Assembly: GCA_902728285.1 (NCBI GenBank)
Contig: CACVBU010001315.1
Span: forward strand, 537,302-601,301
Reading direction: 5' to 3'
Source: Clytia hemisphaerica
Lineage: Eukaryota > Cnidaria > Hydrozoa > Leptothecata > Clytiidae
DNA length: 64,000 bases
Under the pieces are notes generated by a model. The model made no database searches. It worked only from the letters and a program-made list of their open reading frames with translations, and was not told the DNA's origin. Positions within the stretch are counted from its first letter, which is position 1. Each line of letters starts with the position of its first letter. This document shows, piece by piece, positions 23,020-33,699 of the stretch. A program made the position numbers and the translations under genes.

Positions 23020-24949
23020 GGTTTTATTTTACTTTTTCATTTTATGATTTTGGTTATCAACTGATGGAGGTGTAGAAAAGTTATCAGCAAAAATGAAAAA
23101 TTAAACAATGTAGAAAAAATACATAGTTAAATTTTAGACATTGTGTATAAAACATGAAAGTTTAAAAAGCGTTTTGATGTCTAAATTCAGCACTTTTAAA
23201 ACCGATAATAAAAACCGTCTTCTAAACAAAGTCTAAACAAATGAAACTTCTAAAAATCCACCATTTTGTGTTTGTAGAGGAAAGAAAAAAACCATAATAA
23301 AAAGCAAGATGGCGACCGACTATCTTCTTAGCAAAAACAGATATTTACATGACATTATCTTCAAATATTCATACATTAGCTTTAGGGGGGATGATGAATT
23401 ATACATCAAAGTCGAGTGAAATTTAATCTGAATCTTGTATTTTCCAAGGCGATTTCAATTCAACTTCATATTTTTTTTGACGCTCAAAAACACCATAAAA
23501 CCATTATAACATCATAATACCACCACACAAGTGAAAGCACACTTTTTTAAAAAAATTCTTGAAATAAACAAAGCAAACTCGCTTGTTTAATGTAGCATAC
23601 ACACGAAATTGTCGTCTCTCGTTTTTTGTTTTGAATTATCGTTGTTATTTCTTGAGAAAGGGGAAGGCAAAACCACATCAAATTGTCGTTCAATTTTTGT
23701 TCTCAGAAAGTTTTTGTCGTTTCACCGACAAACTACAAAAAGGAGCTGGGGCGAGAAACAAGCCGTCTCGTTCTTTATCTCGCAGAAACAATAGCGAAAT
23801 AATACGGATTGATTACGCACGACCGAGTGCAGCGAGCGAGTGCGATTCTTTTGGCAAAAGCGCGGGAAAAAAAGCTGACATGCGGGGTGATAAAATCGAT
23901 TTTCAGCTTTTTTAGCCTCGTTTCCATTCAGACTTTCGTCGTCGTGCGCAACTGTCTTAACTCCGAACATGGAGAATTGTCAGTTACACCCGACTGTCTA
24001 TTGGAAGCATTACGTAATGGATTTTTTCCAAATCTCTTTTTAAATCGAGCTCAATTATAAGATCATTGAAATAGAACTTTAAAGATAACTTTTATGTACA
24101 AACAGTATGAAGTAAGCCCTGAATATACTAATGTATCAACTACTAACTAACAAACAAATCTTGATTTACAAGTGGGAATATCTAACCAAACTACTTTGAT
24201 AGCTGAAATGCTCCAACTTGATTTTTTTAATGATGAACTATATAGATGAACCCATATATAGTCTGCGGCCAGATTAGAAAATTATCATTTTTCACCCGGT
24301 TGGTTTCCAGAACCGCTACATTTTTTTATGGCATGAAGACTTTTTTCTTTTTGGAAATTTTGGAAATTATGATTGACAATTATATACTGTATGTGGCATT
24401 TTTTGCTTTTGCAACATACTTTTGAAAATTATAAAATGCCTTCTGCTAGTGGAATTTTTTCCTTCCGACGTTCTTTCAGATTATGAAAATGTTTCCCAGT
24501 ATATATGAGATTTTTTTTTCTTCTTTTTTAGCATTACACTTTTTTTATATAACAACCAGTAAAATTTCGAGCCTCGACTTTTTTCTTTTTTTTTTTGCAC
24601 TTTGAGCCTCTATCATGTTATTATTAATAGGATGTAAGTGAGGTATTTTAGGGATTATACCCAATTTTTATTACTTTGACCCCTAAATTGCTTGAAATTT
24701 AGTAGTTTCAGGCTCAGCATTGTTCTTACATTGTTCCTATTTTTTGGCGATTTTGAGCCTCGTTGTTCTTATAAAATTGTTCTTATATTAAAAAAAGTGT
24801 ATGTTGTTTGAAATTATGAAATTGTTTCCCTGTTTTGAAAGTTTTTAACTTTTTGACATGCGTTTCAAAAAATATAACTTTTGGATGCTATAATTTTTAC
24901 CTTTTTTCAATATTTTATATATTTTACCTTTTCTCCAATATTTTATATA
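23020..24949. other. Spacer upstream of the P-like gene, no gene seen
   Basis: AT-rich sequence with T-runs. The region 23030-23350 may hold the promoter of the P-like gene ('AAGATGGCG' at 23305). Short open frames near 23600-24060 have no family resemblance. Confidence 0.35.
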
Positions 24950-24953
24950 TTAA

Positions 24954-25221
24954 CCCTTAGAAGCCAGAATACGTATATATACGTTTTGAAAAGGCCATTT
25001 TACCGATACAGAGTCTTTTGGTCATAACTCCTGACCACTTGAGATTCAGAGAAAAAAAATCTGCTATTTTATGTAGCTGAGAGAAAGAGCTTTCCAACGA
25101 TACCAAAGTTGATACCTGAATTGTTTGTCCTGGTCGAGAAATTGCCTTTGAAAGAAAAAATTTCCAGAAAAAAATGATGAAATTTTTGGCCTTTTTCAAA
25201 AAAGTAAGCGGCTTTGAAAGG
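24954..25221. mobile_element. 268-bp MITE with TTAA target duplication (piggyBac/Kolobok-like)
   Basis: The left end reads TTAA then 'CCCTTAGAAGCC'. The right end reads 'GGCTTTGAAAGG' then TTAA (25222-25225), so the imperfect inverted ends are flanked by the TTAA duplication at 24950-24953. No coding. The TTAA preference points to piggyBac or Kolobok-type transposases. Confidence 0.6.
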
Positions 25222-25247
25222 TTAAACCTTTTTTCCAATATTTTATA

Positions 25248-25540
25248 CCTTAAGGAAACTCATTTTGGCGGGAACTAATTTTGGCGAATTTGGCGAATTT
25301 GGCGAATTTAGGCAAAATTCGCCAAAATAAGTTCCCACCAAAATTAAATTTTTTGTTCCCTTGCCTAAATAACTCCTGAAATTCATCAAAATAAGGCAAA
25401 ATAGAACAGATTTACGCTGTCATTCGCCAAAATTAGTTCCCGCCAAAATTTAAAAAATTCACTATTCGTCAAAATAAGTTCCCGCCAAAATTAAAATATT
25501 TTAAGATTTTCGCCTCTCGCCAAAATAAGTTCCCTTAAGG
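25248..25540. mobile_element. 293-bp MITE with CCTTAAGG ends and TA duplication
   Basis: The left end 'CCTTAAGGAAACTCATTTTG' mirrors the right end, whose complement starts 'CCTTAAGGGAACTTATTTTG'. Both are flanked by TA. Inside, 'GGCGAATTT' and 'CGCCAAAAT(A/T)AGTTCCC' are iterated in both orientations, giving sub-terminal inverted arrays. Probably a Tc1/mariner-type non-autonomous element, judging by the TA duplication. Confidence 0.75.
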
Positions 25541-27726
25541 TATATATATATATATCTATTTTGAAAATATAAATTTTCCTTTGGTTTTCTCATTGTAAAA
25601 TATTCTCAATTTTTGATGAACAAGATCAATTTTTACCCCCTGATTTAACAAAACGAGAAAAGAGAAAAAGACGGAACAAAATTCCATTACTTTGCGCAAA
25701 GTATCATAAGACATTTTTTATACCAAAAAATCCTTATTATGTTCTTATTTTAGGTCGAAATTTTAAGATATTTGAGTTAAAAAAAAATCAAAAAAGCAGT
25801 TTGTTTTGAAAATAGAATATCAACTTTCTTTTGGCTCACCAGAGTTTGTACATGTTTGAAATGCATTGATAGAAATTTTCCTTGCTCTTGTGACGATCAT
25901 GAAAATTACATGGTTTGTTCACCAGTATCGCGAAAATAGCCCAAATCATGCCTCAAATTATTTCTCGATCACGCATCACGCAAACGGCTGGGTATAAGTT
26001 TTTAAAATTGTATCATAAAATAGCTAACTTTCTCATTCCCGGGAAAACATACCTTCTAGGCGTCTCCGGCAAAAATCGGTCTTAAATCTACTTTTGTGGC
26101 GTTTTGGTCCTTTTCCGTTGTACACTAGCAATCGGAAAGTTTCGCTGGGAATAAGAAAGTTTAGCAATCCTACGGTATGTAGTGTAAAAAACCTTTCGCT
26201 TGCGAACACGAGATTTTCGTATCGTGCGGAACCCCTTTTACAATTGATTGACAGCTTTTCCCGATGTTTTTCTATCTCTCTTACTACTTCTTTGCTAAGA
26301 AATTACACTAGGTACTAAATATAATACTGAAAAAGTAATGAAACTGTCAAGTTTCAATAAATCCACCAAAATAAACCAAAAACAGCCAACAATCGAAGGT
26401 TTGAATGTTTCTCAGGACTTCTCAGGCAGCAGAGATTTTCATGCTAAATTCAGTCGGGTGCAACCGATAGTCAAGCAAAAAGTGTAAGGACAGCTAGACA
26501 CGACTGTGATGCGGTACATCAAACGATGACTACTATAGGTCTCCCATGGTATATTGGCCCGCACCTTCAAGAGCTTTAGCGTGGGCGGTTGCCAATACGC
26601 CATCAGAATATCAGATGAATGGTTTAAAGGAAGAAACTTTCGCGAGGCGAAAAAATCGCGAAATTTTGGGAATTTACTTTCGGAGCATACCACTTAGAAT
26701 CTAATATATATTTCGCGAGAAATAACTTTCGCAAATGATCGATTTGACCATATTTCCCGAGAATTAACTTTCGCGAATAAGGCACTTCCAAAAAAAAATT
26801 AAAAGAAGAAAATTTTTAATTAATGTTCATAACTTTCTTCTACTGTTATACTCTCTTTTATACTAATAGGGAGGTCGAACGCGCGCGCATTTTCGGCGCG
26901 AAAAAAAGAAATGATGGAAAAAGAGTCTTCGAGTGACTTTTTAGACCCATAACTTACTAAATTCTTTGAGTTTTGCATTCAATTTTTTTTCCAAATAGTA
27001 GAGAATTTATCAGAGATAAGAATAAAAAAAAAATCACTTTGATATCTTTCTTATATCGAAAGTTACATTCATTTCCCCATCACTCGTCGCCATCTTGAGA
27101 AAGAAAATGTCACGGCACCAAAAATTTTTTTGATCGAGATGTAAACAAACGGCCGTCGCTATTGAAGCGATGGTCCGTTCGTTCCCATTTTTTTTTAATG
27201 AACGCGGAAGGTTTCAAGCGTTCTTTCGAAGTATGCTGATGCACGAACTTGTCGTAAGGTGACAGAGAAAAATCAAAATAAAGAAGATTCTGAAGTTTTT
27301 TTATACTTTTTTTTAACTTTTCACATTATCAGCAGGCATCAAAAGAATCCTTAAAGCTTGGGCTTTCTGTTGGTAAGATTTATTTTCCTTCAAATGAAAT
27401 GCTTCAAAAGCGATTGCCCAAAGTGTAACATGAGGTATGAAAATATTTTTAAACATTTTTTATTTCGACCACAACTTTTTTTCACTCTTTTTTGATTGAC
27501 GTTTTTGTTTTTTTCAACTCTCTGATTGGTCGATAGAATTGTTGTAATGGGGGATTCAAATGTAAATAAAAATTTGGGAGAATTTTCAATTTTTTTGCCT
27601 AATTTATTCAACCATCTTGTCCTCCGGATCCTGTTACTCAAAAGATAACATACTTCATTTTTTCTGAGTTAGATCTTTACATTGCGAAAAACAACTTTTC
27701 TCAAACTTCCAACATTCCTGTGATCA
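25541..27726. other. 2.2-kb spacer, no gene recognised
   Basis: AT-rich. A segment at 26630-26785 with iterated 'TTTCGCGA' may be another decayed inverted-repeat element, but its ends do not match well. No coding sequence recognised. Confidence 0.35.
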
Positions 27727-28410
27727 ATGCTTTATCACCATGTTAAAGATATTACTAAAAATAACGCTGCAAGTCTTTCTAGAAAATTTCGAACCTTCAT
27801 AAAGAAAAATCCAAATTCTTTACATAATGTGATTGAAGAACTTTATTCTTTGGATAACAATTCTTTGCCATTACTTGGGAAAGAGTGTGAAAGCATTGGT
27901 TTAACTGTTGAGATTATCAGTGATATGAACGCCCTGTCAGATTTTTCAAAAAATTCTCCCAGAGTCTCAAATGCATGTTTCCTTGAAATTTTTCAATTTT
28001 GTAAAAAATTAAACTTCACATTGGATCATATTTTCAATATATTTCGTGAACTCACAGCAGCTTCTGCTGAAATTATTATTCCAAATCCTAACCAGATTGA
28101 CAAACCTAAAAGGCTAAGACTTCTTTCCCGTTTTACAGTAGCACTGGTGCAGCTAAGATATCTAACAAGGTAAATGAATTGCAAAAATCTTTGAAAGTAC
28201 CTGAAAAAAAAGAAAAACTGAATGAATTTCTCCAGAAAACATTTCAACTTTCCATTTCAAATAAAAACACTGTAAAATCGAGTTGTGAATCTATTAAAAC
28301 ATCTCCTCAAATTCAAGAGACTGAACGTAAAAGGTTGGAGACTTGAAAATATTTCTGATCTGGAAGAGTCAAATGTGAACTTATGTACATGGTTCAAACA
28401 AGAATGTAAC
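27727..28410 (+). pseudogene. Upstream helical segment of the 1,061-aa gene, in several frames
   Basis: A 148-codon frame from 27727 ('MLYHHVKDITKNNAASL') encodes a helical, Ser/Asn-rich segment. Near 28150 the frame changes, and 'KISNKVNELQKSLKVPEKKE' continues to about 28345. A third frame gives 'LENISDLEESNVNLCTWF' up to the start of the long ORF. All run into the next gene on the same strand, so they are likely upstream exons or a frameshifted N-terminus of it. No domain recognised. Confidence 0.4.
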
Positions 28411-28414
28411 TCAA

Positions 28415-31400
28415 ATGAATAAAATAAAATTTAAGGACAAGTTAACAAAATTGAAATCAGAACGTGATTGTTTAAGTATTAAATTACAAAACAAAATAAA
28501 CAAACTAGGAAAGATATGTACACGAAATGTGACAAAACGTATAAATACACAATTGAATAATGTGAAAAAACTAACTGGTCAACTTGAGGAGAAAGAAAAC
28601 ACCTTAGACTCAGATGTTAATGATAATTTGACAAAAGAATTGGATCGTGTTTTAAAAAAGAATTCTAAATACAGGAACAAAATTAGAGTTTTGAAAAATC
28701 AAATTAAAAATGATAAAGACCAAAATGAAGAACACGGTTACAGTGAATCTTATGTGAATGAGCTCAGAAAAGCAATAGAAGATCATAAATCCGCTATTGA
28801 ATCCCTCGAGAATGAAAAATTTGAACTTGAAGAAAAGATAAATGATTTTTTGGAAGAGAAACAAGTAAAAGTTTTTCGTAATGGTCAATATTCGCAAGAA
28901 ATTCGCATGGTTTATGAAGATCTTCTAATGCTAGGCATAAGTACTGCTAACGTACAGCATGCTGTCCGGACAGTACTAAAACAGCTTGCTGGGTTAGAGA
29001 TTGACAGGCTTCCAAAAGCAACATTTGCTAAATATATGTTACTTGAAGCTAGAGGGTTAGCACATATTCATGTTGCAAGTGTTCTTGCGGATGAACCATC
29101 AAATTGTAACACTATGCAGTCTGATGGAACATCAAAGAAAGGACGAACATTTATGACTTACGATATGTCAACATCAAGTGGTAAATCAATGATTTTGGGT
29201 TTGAGGGAGAGTGGTGGTGGAGATGCATCTACTCAGCTGAAAATCTTTCAGGAGGTTGTTGATGACCTTTCAAAAACAACCTCAGATGACTCTTTTTTTA
29301 ACAAAACAATGGCAAGTATCAAAAATTTAATGTCTGACAGGTGTACAACACAAAAAAAGTTCAATTCCTTATTTATTGCATTTAGAAAAACCATTCTTCC
29401 TGAAATTGATAAAAATTGGGAAAATTTGTCCATCGAAGAACAAGAATCGCTTTCCAAAGTAAATGAATTCTTTTGTGGTCTTCATTTCATTGTAGGCTTG
29501 GCTGACCAGGCTGATGCCTCTCTTAAGGTGTATGAAAAGATCGGGTATGGTACAGAATCTAATTCTCCCCTAAATAATGGTTTTCCCACTTCTGAGTCAG
29601 GAACTACAAGGTTTGTCAGAATTTGCTGTAAGGCAGTTCAAGACAGAGGCTGCGAAAAATCAGGAAAGATGATCCAATTCTCTACCTGGCTTCAAGATCA
29701 ATATAAAATCACCAATGTTCCGTTATATCCATTTTTTGGCAACAGGTTTAATATAATTTTTTTGAATAGTGCTGGGGTGTACTTTTTAAAGGAAAAGCTA
29801 GTAGAATTTTTCGATTACATTGATAAGACATCAAACAATCTATTAAAAACTGTTGCAATTGATGCTACAGTGGTTGGCTACCAGGCTGGGTGTAAGGCCC
29901 TAGGTCTTATACACAAGCTGGTGACTGGCCCCTTGTGGCGTCAGATGAGCCAACAAAAGTCTTGTCTTGATATGACTCAACATTATAGGACAATGCTTGA
30001 TTTGTTCACTCGTTGTTGTGACAACAGCGATGAGTTTCTCAAGGGTCAAGATTGTCTTTTCCCAGACTTAGTTCACAAAGATGAAATATATTCTCAACTC
30101 CTTCAGCCCTGGGAACATGATTCTTCAATGGTAAAACCTTTATTAGAATTAATCTTTAGTGGCTTCATAACAGTGACAAATCGAATGCTTTTTGACCATT
30201 TAGAAGGTGAGTTTAAGAACCCCTCTGACTCACTTATTTCTGAAGCAAGCTCAGCACCAACAACAAATGTTTCTGCTGAGCGAGATTTTGGTATGCTCGA
30301 CAGATTACTTAAACTTAAACCTAAAGCTTTGGATTTATCAATAGAAGGGATTATTATGTTCAATACAAACAAAACAAAAGAGTGGAGGAACAGCTTAAGT
30401 AAAGAAAAACTATCTGAAGTCATGGAGGCTGCCAGAAAATCTAAAGAAAAACAAAAAAAATTGTACCATAAGCGCAAGGAAATTATTTTTGAGCAACGCG
30501 CTACAAAGCTTGCAAATGAATATGAGGAAAGAAAACAAAAGGAAGTTAATTTAGTCCTGGAAAAAGAAAGGCTTGCAATTGAAATTGAATCTCATGGAGG
30601 TCTATGGTCTAATGAAGAAAAAGTCTCAAGTGCATTAGAATCAATGAACACTATAAAAGAAAAACGTGAAGCAATTAAGTGTCAACTAGATTTTCGGCGC
30701 AAAGTCCTTGGCATTAATTGTGATAAATCTCTTTTTCATATGTCTACAGGGGGCAAATTGAAAGCTATAACTGAACTGCAACAAAATCTAGTCGAGGTAA
30801 TTAATTGGAAAGAACCAGAAATTTCAACAACAGAGGAATCAACATATGACTTTTCCAAGCCTGTCAATATTGATTTTAATTTGATCAATGAGGCAAAGAA
30901 AAAAAATTTGGTTGAGGCTAATGAAACTACACAAAAATTACTTGATAGAGGGGGGAAGAAAGGTTCCAAAAAAAAGTCTGTTTCTTCAAAAAAGACAAAG
31001 GAAGTACCAATGACTAAAGTACCTTCTAAGCGTGCAAATTCCAATAAAGATGTGTGGAAAGTCAAAAAGACAAAGTATCCGAAAACTTCCACAAACACAC
31101 CAATTGTTTCCTCCCCATCAGACCTTGTAGGAAAGTTGGTGAGACATTTTGTTGATCGTGGTAACGGGGAAGATTGGTATATGGGTGTTGTTCTAGAAAT
31201 ATCTAGGGGCTCTAAACAAAACCCAAAATACAAAATTCAATACACAACAGATGACGAGGAAGGTTTAGATATTTCATTTGGCAATCTTTTTTTTGATTTC
31301 AAACAAGAAAATCTTGAATTATTTGAGGTAGCCCCAAAAGATTTCATTGATGCCACAATTTCTCATATGTATGAGGATGAGGAAACTGGTCAGGAAAAAT

Positions 31401-31600
31401 GGTGGACTGCTAAGGTTGCCGATGTTGATATTGACAGTGAAAATAAAGATTCACCAGCTTTTTTTTTGTATTTTAAAGAAGATATGTTGAATGTGGACGA
31501 GGGTGACGAAGTTATAATGGAACCAGAATATTTTTTAGAACCCTTAATTGAAAATTATTTAAATGGTTCAGTTAGGTTTTTGGATTGCCCAGCCTCATGA
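28415..31600 (+). CDS. 1,061-aa protein: coiled coil, transposase-like core, basic linker, tandem Tudor-like tail
   Basis: Residues 1-150 are a long charged coiled coil. Residues about 155-640 match a large uncharacterised invertebrate family in my memory: 'SDGTSKKGRTFMTYD' (~235), 'LMSDRCTTQKKFN' (~306), 'FFCGLHFIVGLADQAD' (~350), 'GNRFNIIFLNSAGVYF' (~440) and 'SAERDFGMLDRLL' (~620). The spaced Asp residues and the late 'ER.F' block recall RNase H-fold (hAT-like) transposases, but I cannot prove a catalytic triad. A second charged helical region runs about 650-790. Residues 850-890 are Lys/Ser-rich. Two repeats of the form 'LVGK.VRHF...DWYMGVV' (from ~900) and 'FIDATISHM...WWTAKV' (from ~973) look like tandem Tudor/Agenet-type readers. 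Uninterrupted, so under constraint or recent. Cellular role unknown. Confidence 0.75.
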   Translation: MNKIKFKDKLTKLKSERDCLSIKLQNKINKLGKICTRNVTKRINTQLNNVKKLTGQLEEKENTLDSDVNDNLTKELDRVLKKNSKYRNKIRVLKNQIKNDKDQNEEHGYSESYVNELRKAIEDHKSAIESLENEKFELEEKINDFLEEKQVKVFRNGQYSQEIRMVYEDLLMLGISTANVQHAVRTVLKQLAGLEIDRLPKATFAKYMLLEARGLAHIHVASVLADEPSNCNTMQSDGTSKKGRTFMTYDMSTSSGKSMILGLRESGGGDASTQLKIFQEVVDDLSKTTSDDSFFNKTMASIKNLMSDRCTTQKKFNSLFIAFRKTILPEIDKNWENLSIEEQESLSKVNEFFCGLHFIVGLADQADASLKVYEKIGYGTESNSPLNNGFPTSESGTTRFVRICCKAVQDRGCEKSGKMIQFSTWLQDQYKITNVPLYPFFGNRFNIIFLNSAGVYFLKEKLVEFFDYIDKTSNNLLKTVAIDATVVGYQAGCKALGLIHKLVTGPLWRQMSQQKSCLDMTQHYRTMLDLFTRCCDNSDEFLKGQDCLFPDLVHKDEIYSQLLQPWEHDSSMVKPLLELIFSGFITVTNRMLFDHLEGEFKNPSDSLISEASSAPTTNVSAERDFGMLDRLLKLKPKALDLSIEGIIMFNTNKTKEWRNSLSKEKLSEVMEAARKSKEKQKKLYHKRKEIIFEQRATKLANEYEERKQKEVNLVLEKERLAIEIESHGGLWSNEEKVSSALESMNTIKEKREAIKCQLDFRRKVLGINCDKSLFHMSTGGKLKAITELQQNLVEVINWKEPEISTTEESTYDFSKPVNIDFNLINEAKKKNLVEANETTQKLLDRGGKKGSKKKSVSSKKTKEVPMTKVPSKRANSNKDVWKVKKTKYPKTSTNTPIVSSPSDLVGKLVRHFVDRGNGEDWYMGVVLEISRGSKQNPKYKIQYTTDDEEGLDISFGNLFFDFKQENLELFEVAPKDFIDATISHMYEDEETGQEKWWTAKVADVDIDSENKDSPAFFLYFKEDMLNVDEGDEVIMEPEYFLEPLIENYLNGSVRFLDCPAS

Positions 31601-32155
31601 AAATTATTCTTGAGTGGAAAAAGTTTTCAAACTGCTAAAAATGAAATGCTTTGATGTTAGCACGACTATCTCTTCTATCAATCAACATTTTACTTTTGAA
31701 AGAGTTTTCGACTTTACAGTAACTGAATTTGCTCTTTTTGACAGATCCATTATCGAAGGGTAAAAATTAAATCAATTTGTATGCATGCTTTGAGCATCTA
31801 CGGAATTCACTAGGACCATCAATTTAAAATGGATGTGATGGACTTGAGGTCTGCGAGGAGGGGCAGTATCTCTATACATCTTTGTGTTAACAAAGATTTA
31901 AGGCCAATTTATGGCATTAGATTTTTCCTAAGATAGTGGAAGTCAAACAAATTCCTTACTTTTTCAAGCAGAAAGAAAATATGTTGAGGTTGATTGATTG
32001 GAGAGAACTGGTCATTTTGAAAGAACTTTCCAAAAAATCCCGTCCTCATCCACGTTTGGCTTTAAGTTTAAAATCCTCTACTAACACTGCCCATCTTGAA
32101 TAAGGATGCTAAAATGCCCTTTTACTATCTTCTGTTTTAGCAAAACTAAATAAAA
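31601..32155. other. Spacer between the 1,061-aa ORF and the RGQ-repeat gene
   Basis: No coding seen. 32050-32155 should contain the promoter and leader of the next gene. Confidence 0.3.
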
Positions 32156-32233
32156 ATGGATCCATTTGAATTTGAAGACATGAATTTGGCATCGCCACCT
32201 GCTGCTGTCTCGCCTGCATCCACTGTTGCTTAT
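32156..32233 (+). CDS. Exon 1 of the acidic GGH/RGQ-repeat gene
   Basis: ATG at 32156 opens 26 codons, 'MDPFEFEDMNLASPPAAVSP' and so on. It ends exactly before a GTAAGA donor at 32234. The acceptor TTATTAG at 32400-32406 joins in phase 0 to exon 2 ('AYGFHDEGGV'). The neat start, complete codons and matching splice signals make a genuine translation start likely. Confidence 0.65.
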
Positions 32234-32406
32234 GTAAGAGTTTCATTAACATTGTTAGGATATTATTACCTCGTTTGTCTTTGAAGTTCATTTGATAAGT
32301 TAGTGTCAGCTTTTCTACATAAAACCAAGCTTATAGAGTTTACTTCAATCTAAGGGCTAACTTTCAGTGAGTTCCGATAGCATTAAGAGTTAATTTCTTT
32401 TATTAG

Positions 32407-33156
32407 GGTTTTCATGATGAAGGTGGAGTCACCGCCGAGCAGGTGGTTTTGGTTGCAGATACAGAACAAATTGAGGAAGAAATTGAGCTAGTTAATGAGA
32501 ATGAAGCAGATAATGAGAATGAAGCAGATATAGAAGACATTAATATTCCTATTCCAGTGTTGTTAGATGAACAGGAAGATATTCCAGATATGCCAGTATT
32601 AATGAATGAAGATGAACAGGTAGATGCAGATATTCTAGGTGGTCCTGCTGCAAATCAGGGTGGCCATGCAGCAATTCAGGGTGGCCATGCTGCAATTCAG
32701 GGTGGTCATGCTGCAATTCAGGGTGGTCATGCTCCAAATCACGGTTATGCTGCAAATCACGGTCATGCTGCAAATCAGGGTGGTCATGCTGCAAATCACG
32801 GTCATGGCCATGGTCGAGGTAGAGGTCAAGTAAATCGTGGTCAAGGTCGTGGTCAAGCAAATCGTGGTCAAGGTCGTGGTCAAGCAAATCGTGGTCAAGG
32901 TCGTGGTCAAGTAAATCGTGGTCAAGGTCGTGGTCGCGCAAATCGTGGTCAAGGTCGTGGTCGCGCAAATCGTGGTCAAGGTCGTGGTCAAGTAAATCGT
33001 GGTAGAGGCCGTGGTCAAGCAAATCGTGGTGGTGGTCGTGGCCGTGGCCGTGGTAATGGCTTGAATCGTCAAGCCCTCCACCCATATAATCATCAGCACC
33101 AACGACGTATAGAAACTGTATATTTGCTTCTGACAACGATAAACAATCTTTTTTGA
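32407..33156 (+). CDS. Exon 2 of the acidic GGH/RGQ-repeat gene
   Basis: The N-terminal part is acidic, with 'NENEADNENEADIED' and a second block with Asp/Glu/Pro. From about 32635 an 8-residue repeat (NQGGHAAI type) occurs about seven times. From 32810 an RG-rich 8-residue repeat (NRGQGRGQ type) of 24 nt occurs about nine times. RG-rich tails bind RNA or drive condensates in other proteins; that is inference here. The frame ends at 33154-33156, but a GT at 33106 would end the exon in phase 1, like the exons downstream at 40393-43443. No domain recognised. Confidence 0.6.
   Translation, partial: GFHDEGGVTAEQVVLVADTEQIEEEIELVNENEADNENEADIEDINIPIPVLLDEQEDIPDMPVLMNEDEQVDADILGGPAANQGGHAAIQGGHAAIQGGHAAIQGGHAPNHGYAANHGHAANQGGHAANHGHGHGRGRGQVNRGQGRGQANRGQGRGQANRGQGRGQVNRGQGRGRANRGQGRGRANRGQGRGQVNRGRGRGQANRGGGRGRGRGNGLNRQALHPYNHQHQRRIETVYLLLTTINNLF
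32640..33055 (+). repeat. In-frame minisatellites: 24-nt GGTGGTCATGC.. and 24-nt AATCGTGGTCAAGG.. repeats
   Basis: Two consecutive codon-phased repeats: units of 'GCAGCAATTCAGGGTGGCCA' type (32648-32800), then units of 'AATCGTGGTCAAGGTCGTGG' type (32832-33050). Units differ by synonymous and conservative changes. Both periods are multiples of three, so copy-number change keeps the frame. Confidence 0.9.
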
Positions 33157-33302
33157 CTTGAAATTTTGATTTTTTTTACCTTCACGTTTTTTATATTTTG
33201 ATTTTTTATGATCATATACAGTACTTGATATCTAGAGAAAAAGAAAAAAATGTTAGCAAACCTAAATGCCAATGATTACAATTCATTTCTCATTAGCCTC
33301 AT

Positions 33303-33697
33303 TTCACTCAAGAAGGATATGTTGGACGGTGAAAAAGAATGCGGCTATTATATTTTGATTTTTCCCGACATGTTTCGGACTCGGTCCGTTCTCAAGGGAA
33401 TGATATTTCTATAGAAAAAAAAAGCGTTTTTATACAAAATTATTTGACGTCAAATTGGACAAATACGTCATTTTAGGCGATTTCGGCTTGAAAATGGGTT
33501 GGTGTAAATGGGGCCATCTGATAAGTTGAATTTGGTCTAAAATGAACGTGTAAATCAGACTTAGGCGCTCGGTTGGAGAAGATTGAGTTCTTGGTTCAAC
33601 CCATGAGGTGCGAGGGTTCTCAGTTCTTTGATCCAGAAGTTTTCTCTCTGTAGTATTATCCTTTTCATTCTTTCACTTCTTCACTCAAGAAGGATAT
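33303..33697 (-). mobile_element. 5'-truncated Penelope-like element with 18-bp target duplication
   Basis: The minus strand encodes the end of a Penelope-like GIY-YIG protein ('REN-FW-I', then 'LRTLAPHGLN') around 33580-33680, followed by a UTR. The block around 33360-33400, 'CCCGACATGTTTCGGACTCG', is the kind of motif found in terminal regions of these elements. The 18-bp sequence 'TTCACTCAAGAAGGATAT' occurs at 33303-33320 and again at 33680-33697, directly flanking the insert. Only about 360 bp of the element are present, so it is a dead truncated copy. Confidence 0.85.
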
Positions 33698-33699
33698 AT

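Noticed and set aside
23583..24060. Overlapping ORFs on both strands near 23.6-24.1 kb
   Set aside because: No conserved motif, mixed frames and no splice context.
26630..26785. MITE with TTTCGCGA arrays
   Set aside because: The ends share only a few bases and no target duplication could be found.
32549..33136. Long minus-strand open frames rich in His/Asp or Thr over the RGQ repeat
   Set aside because: They are produced by the 24-nt repeat being open in several frames. The plus frame has an upstream start and matching splice signals.
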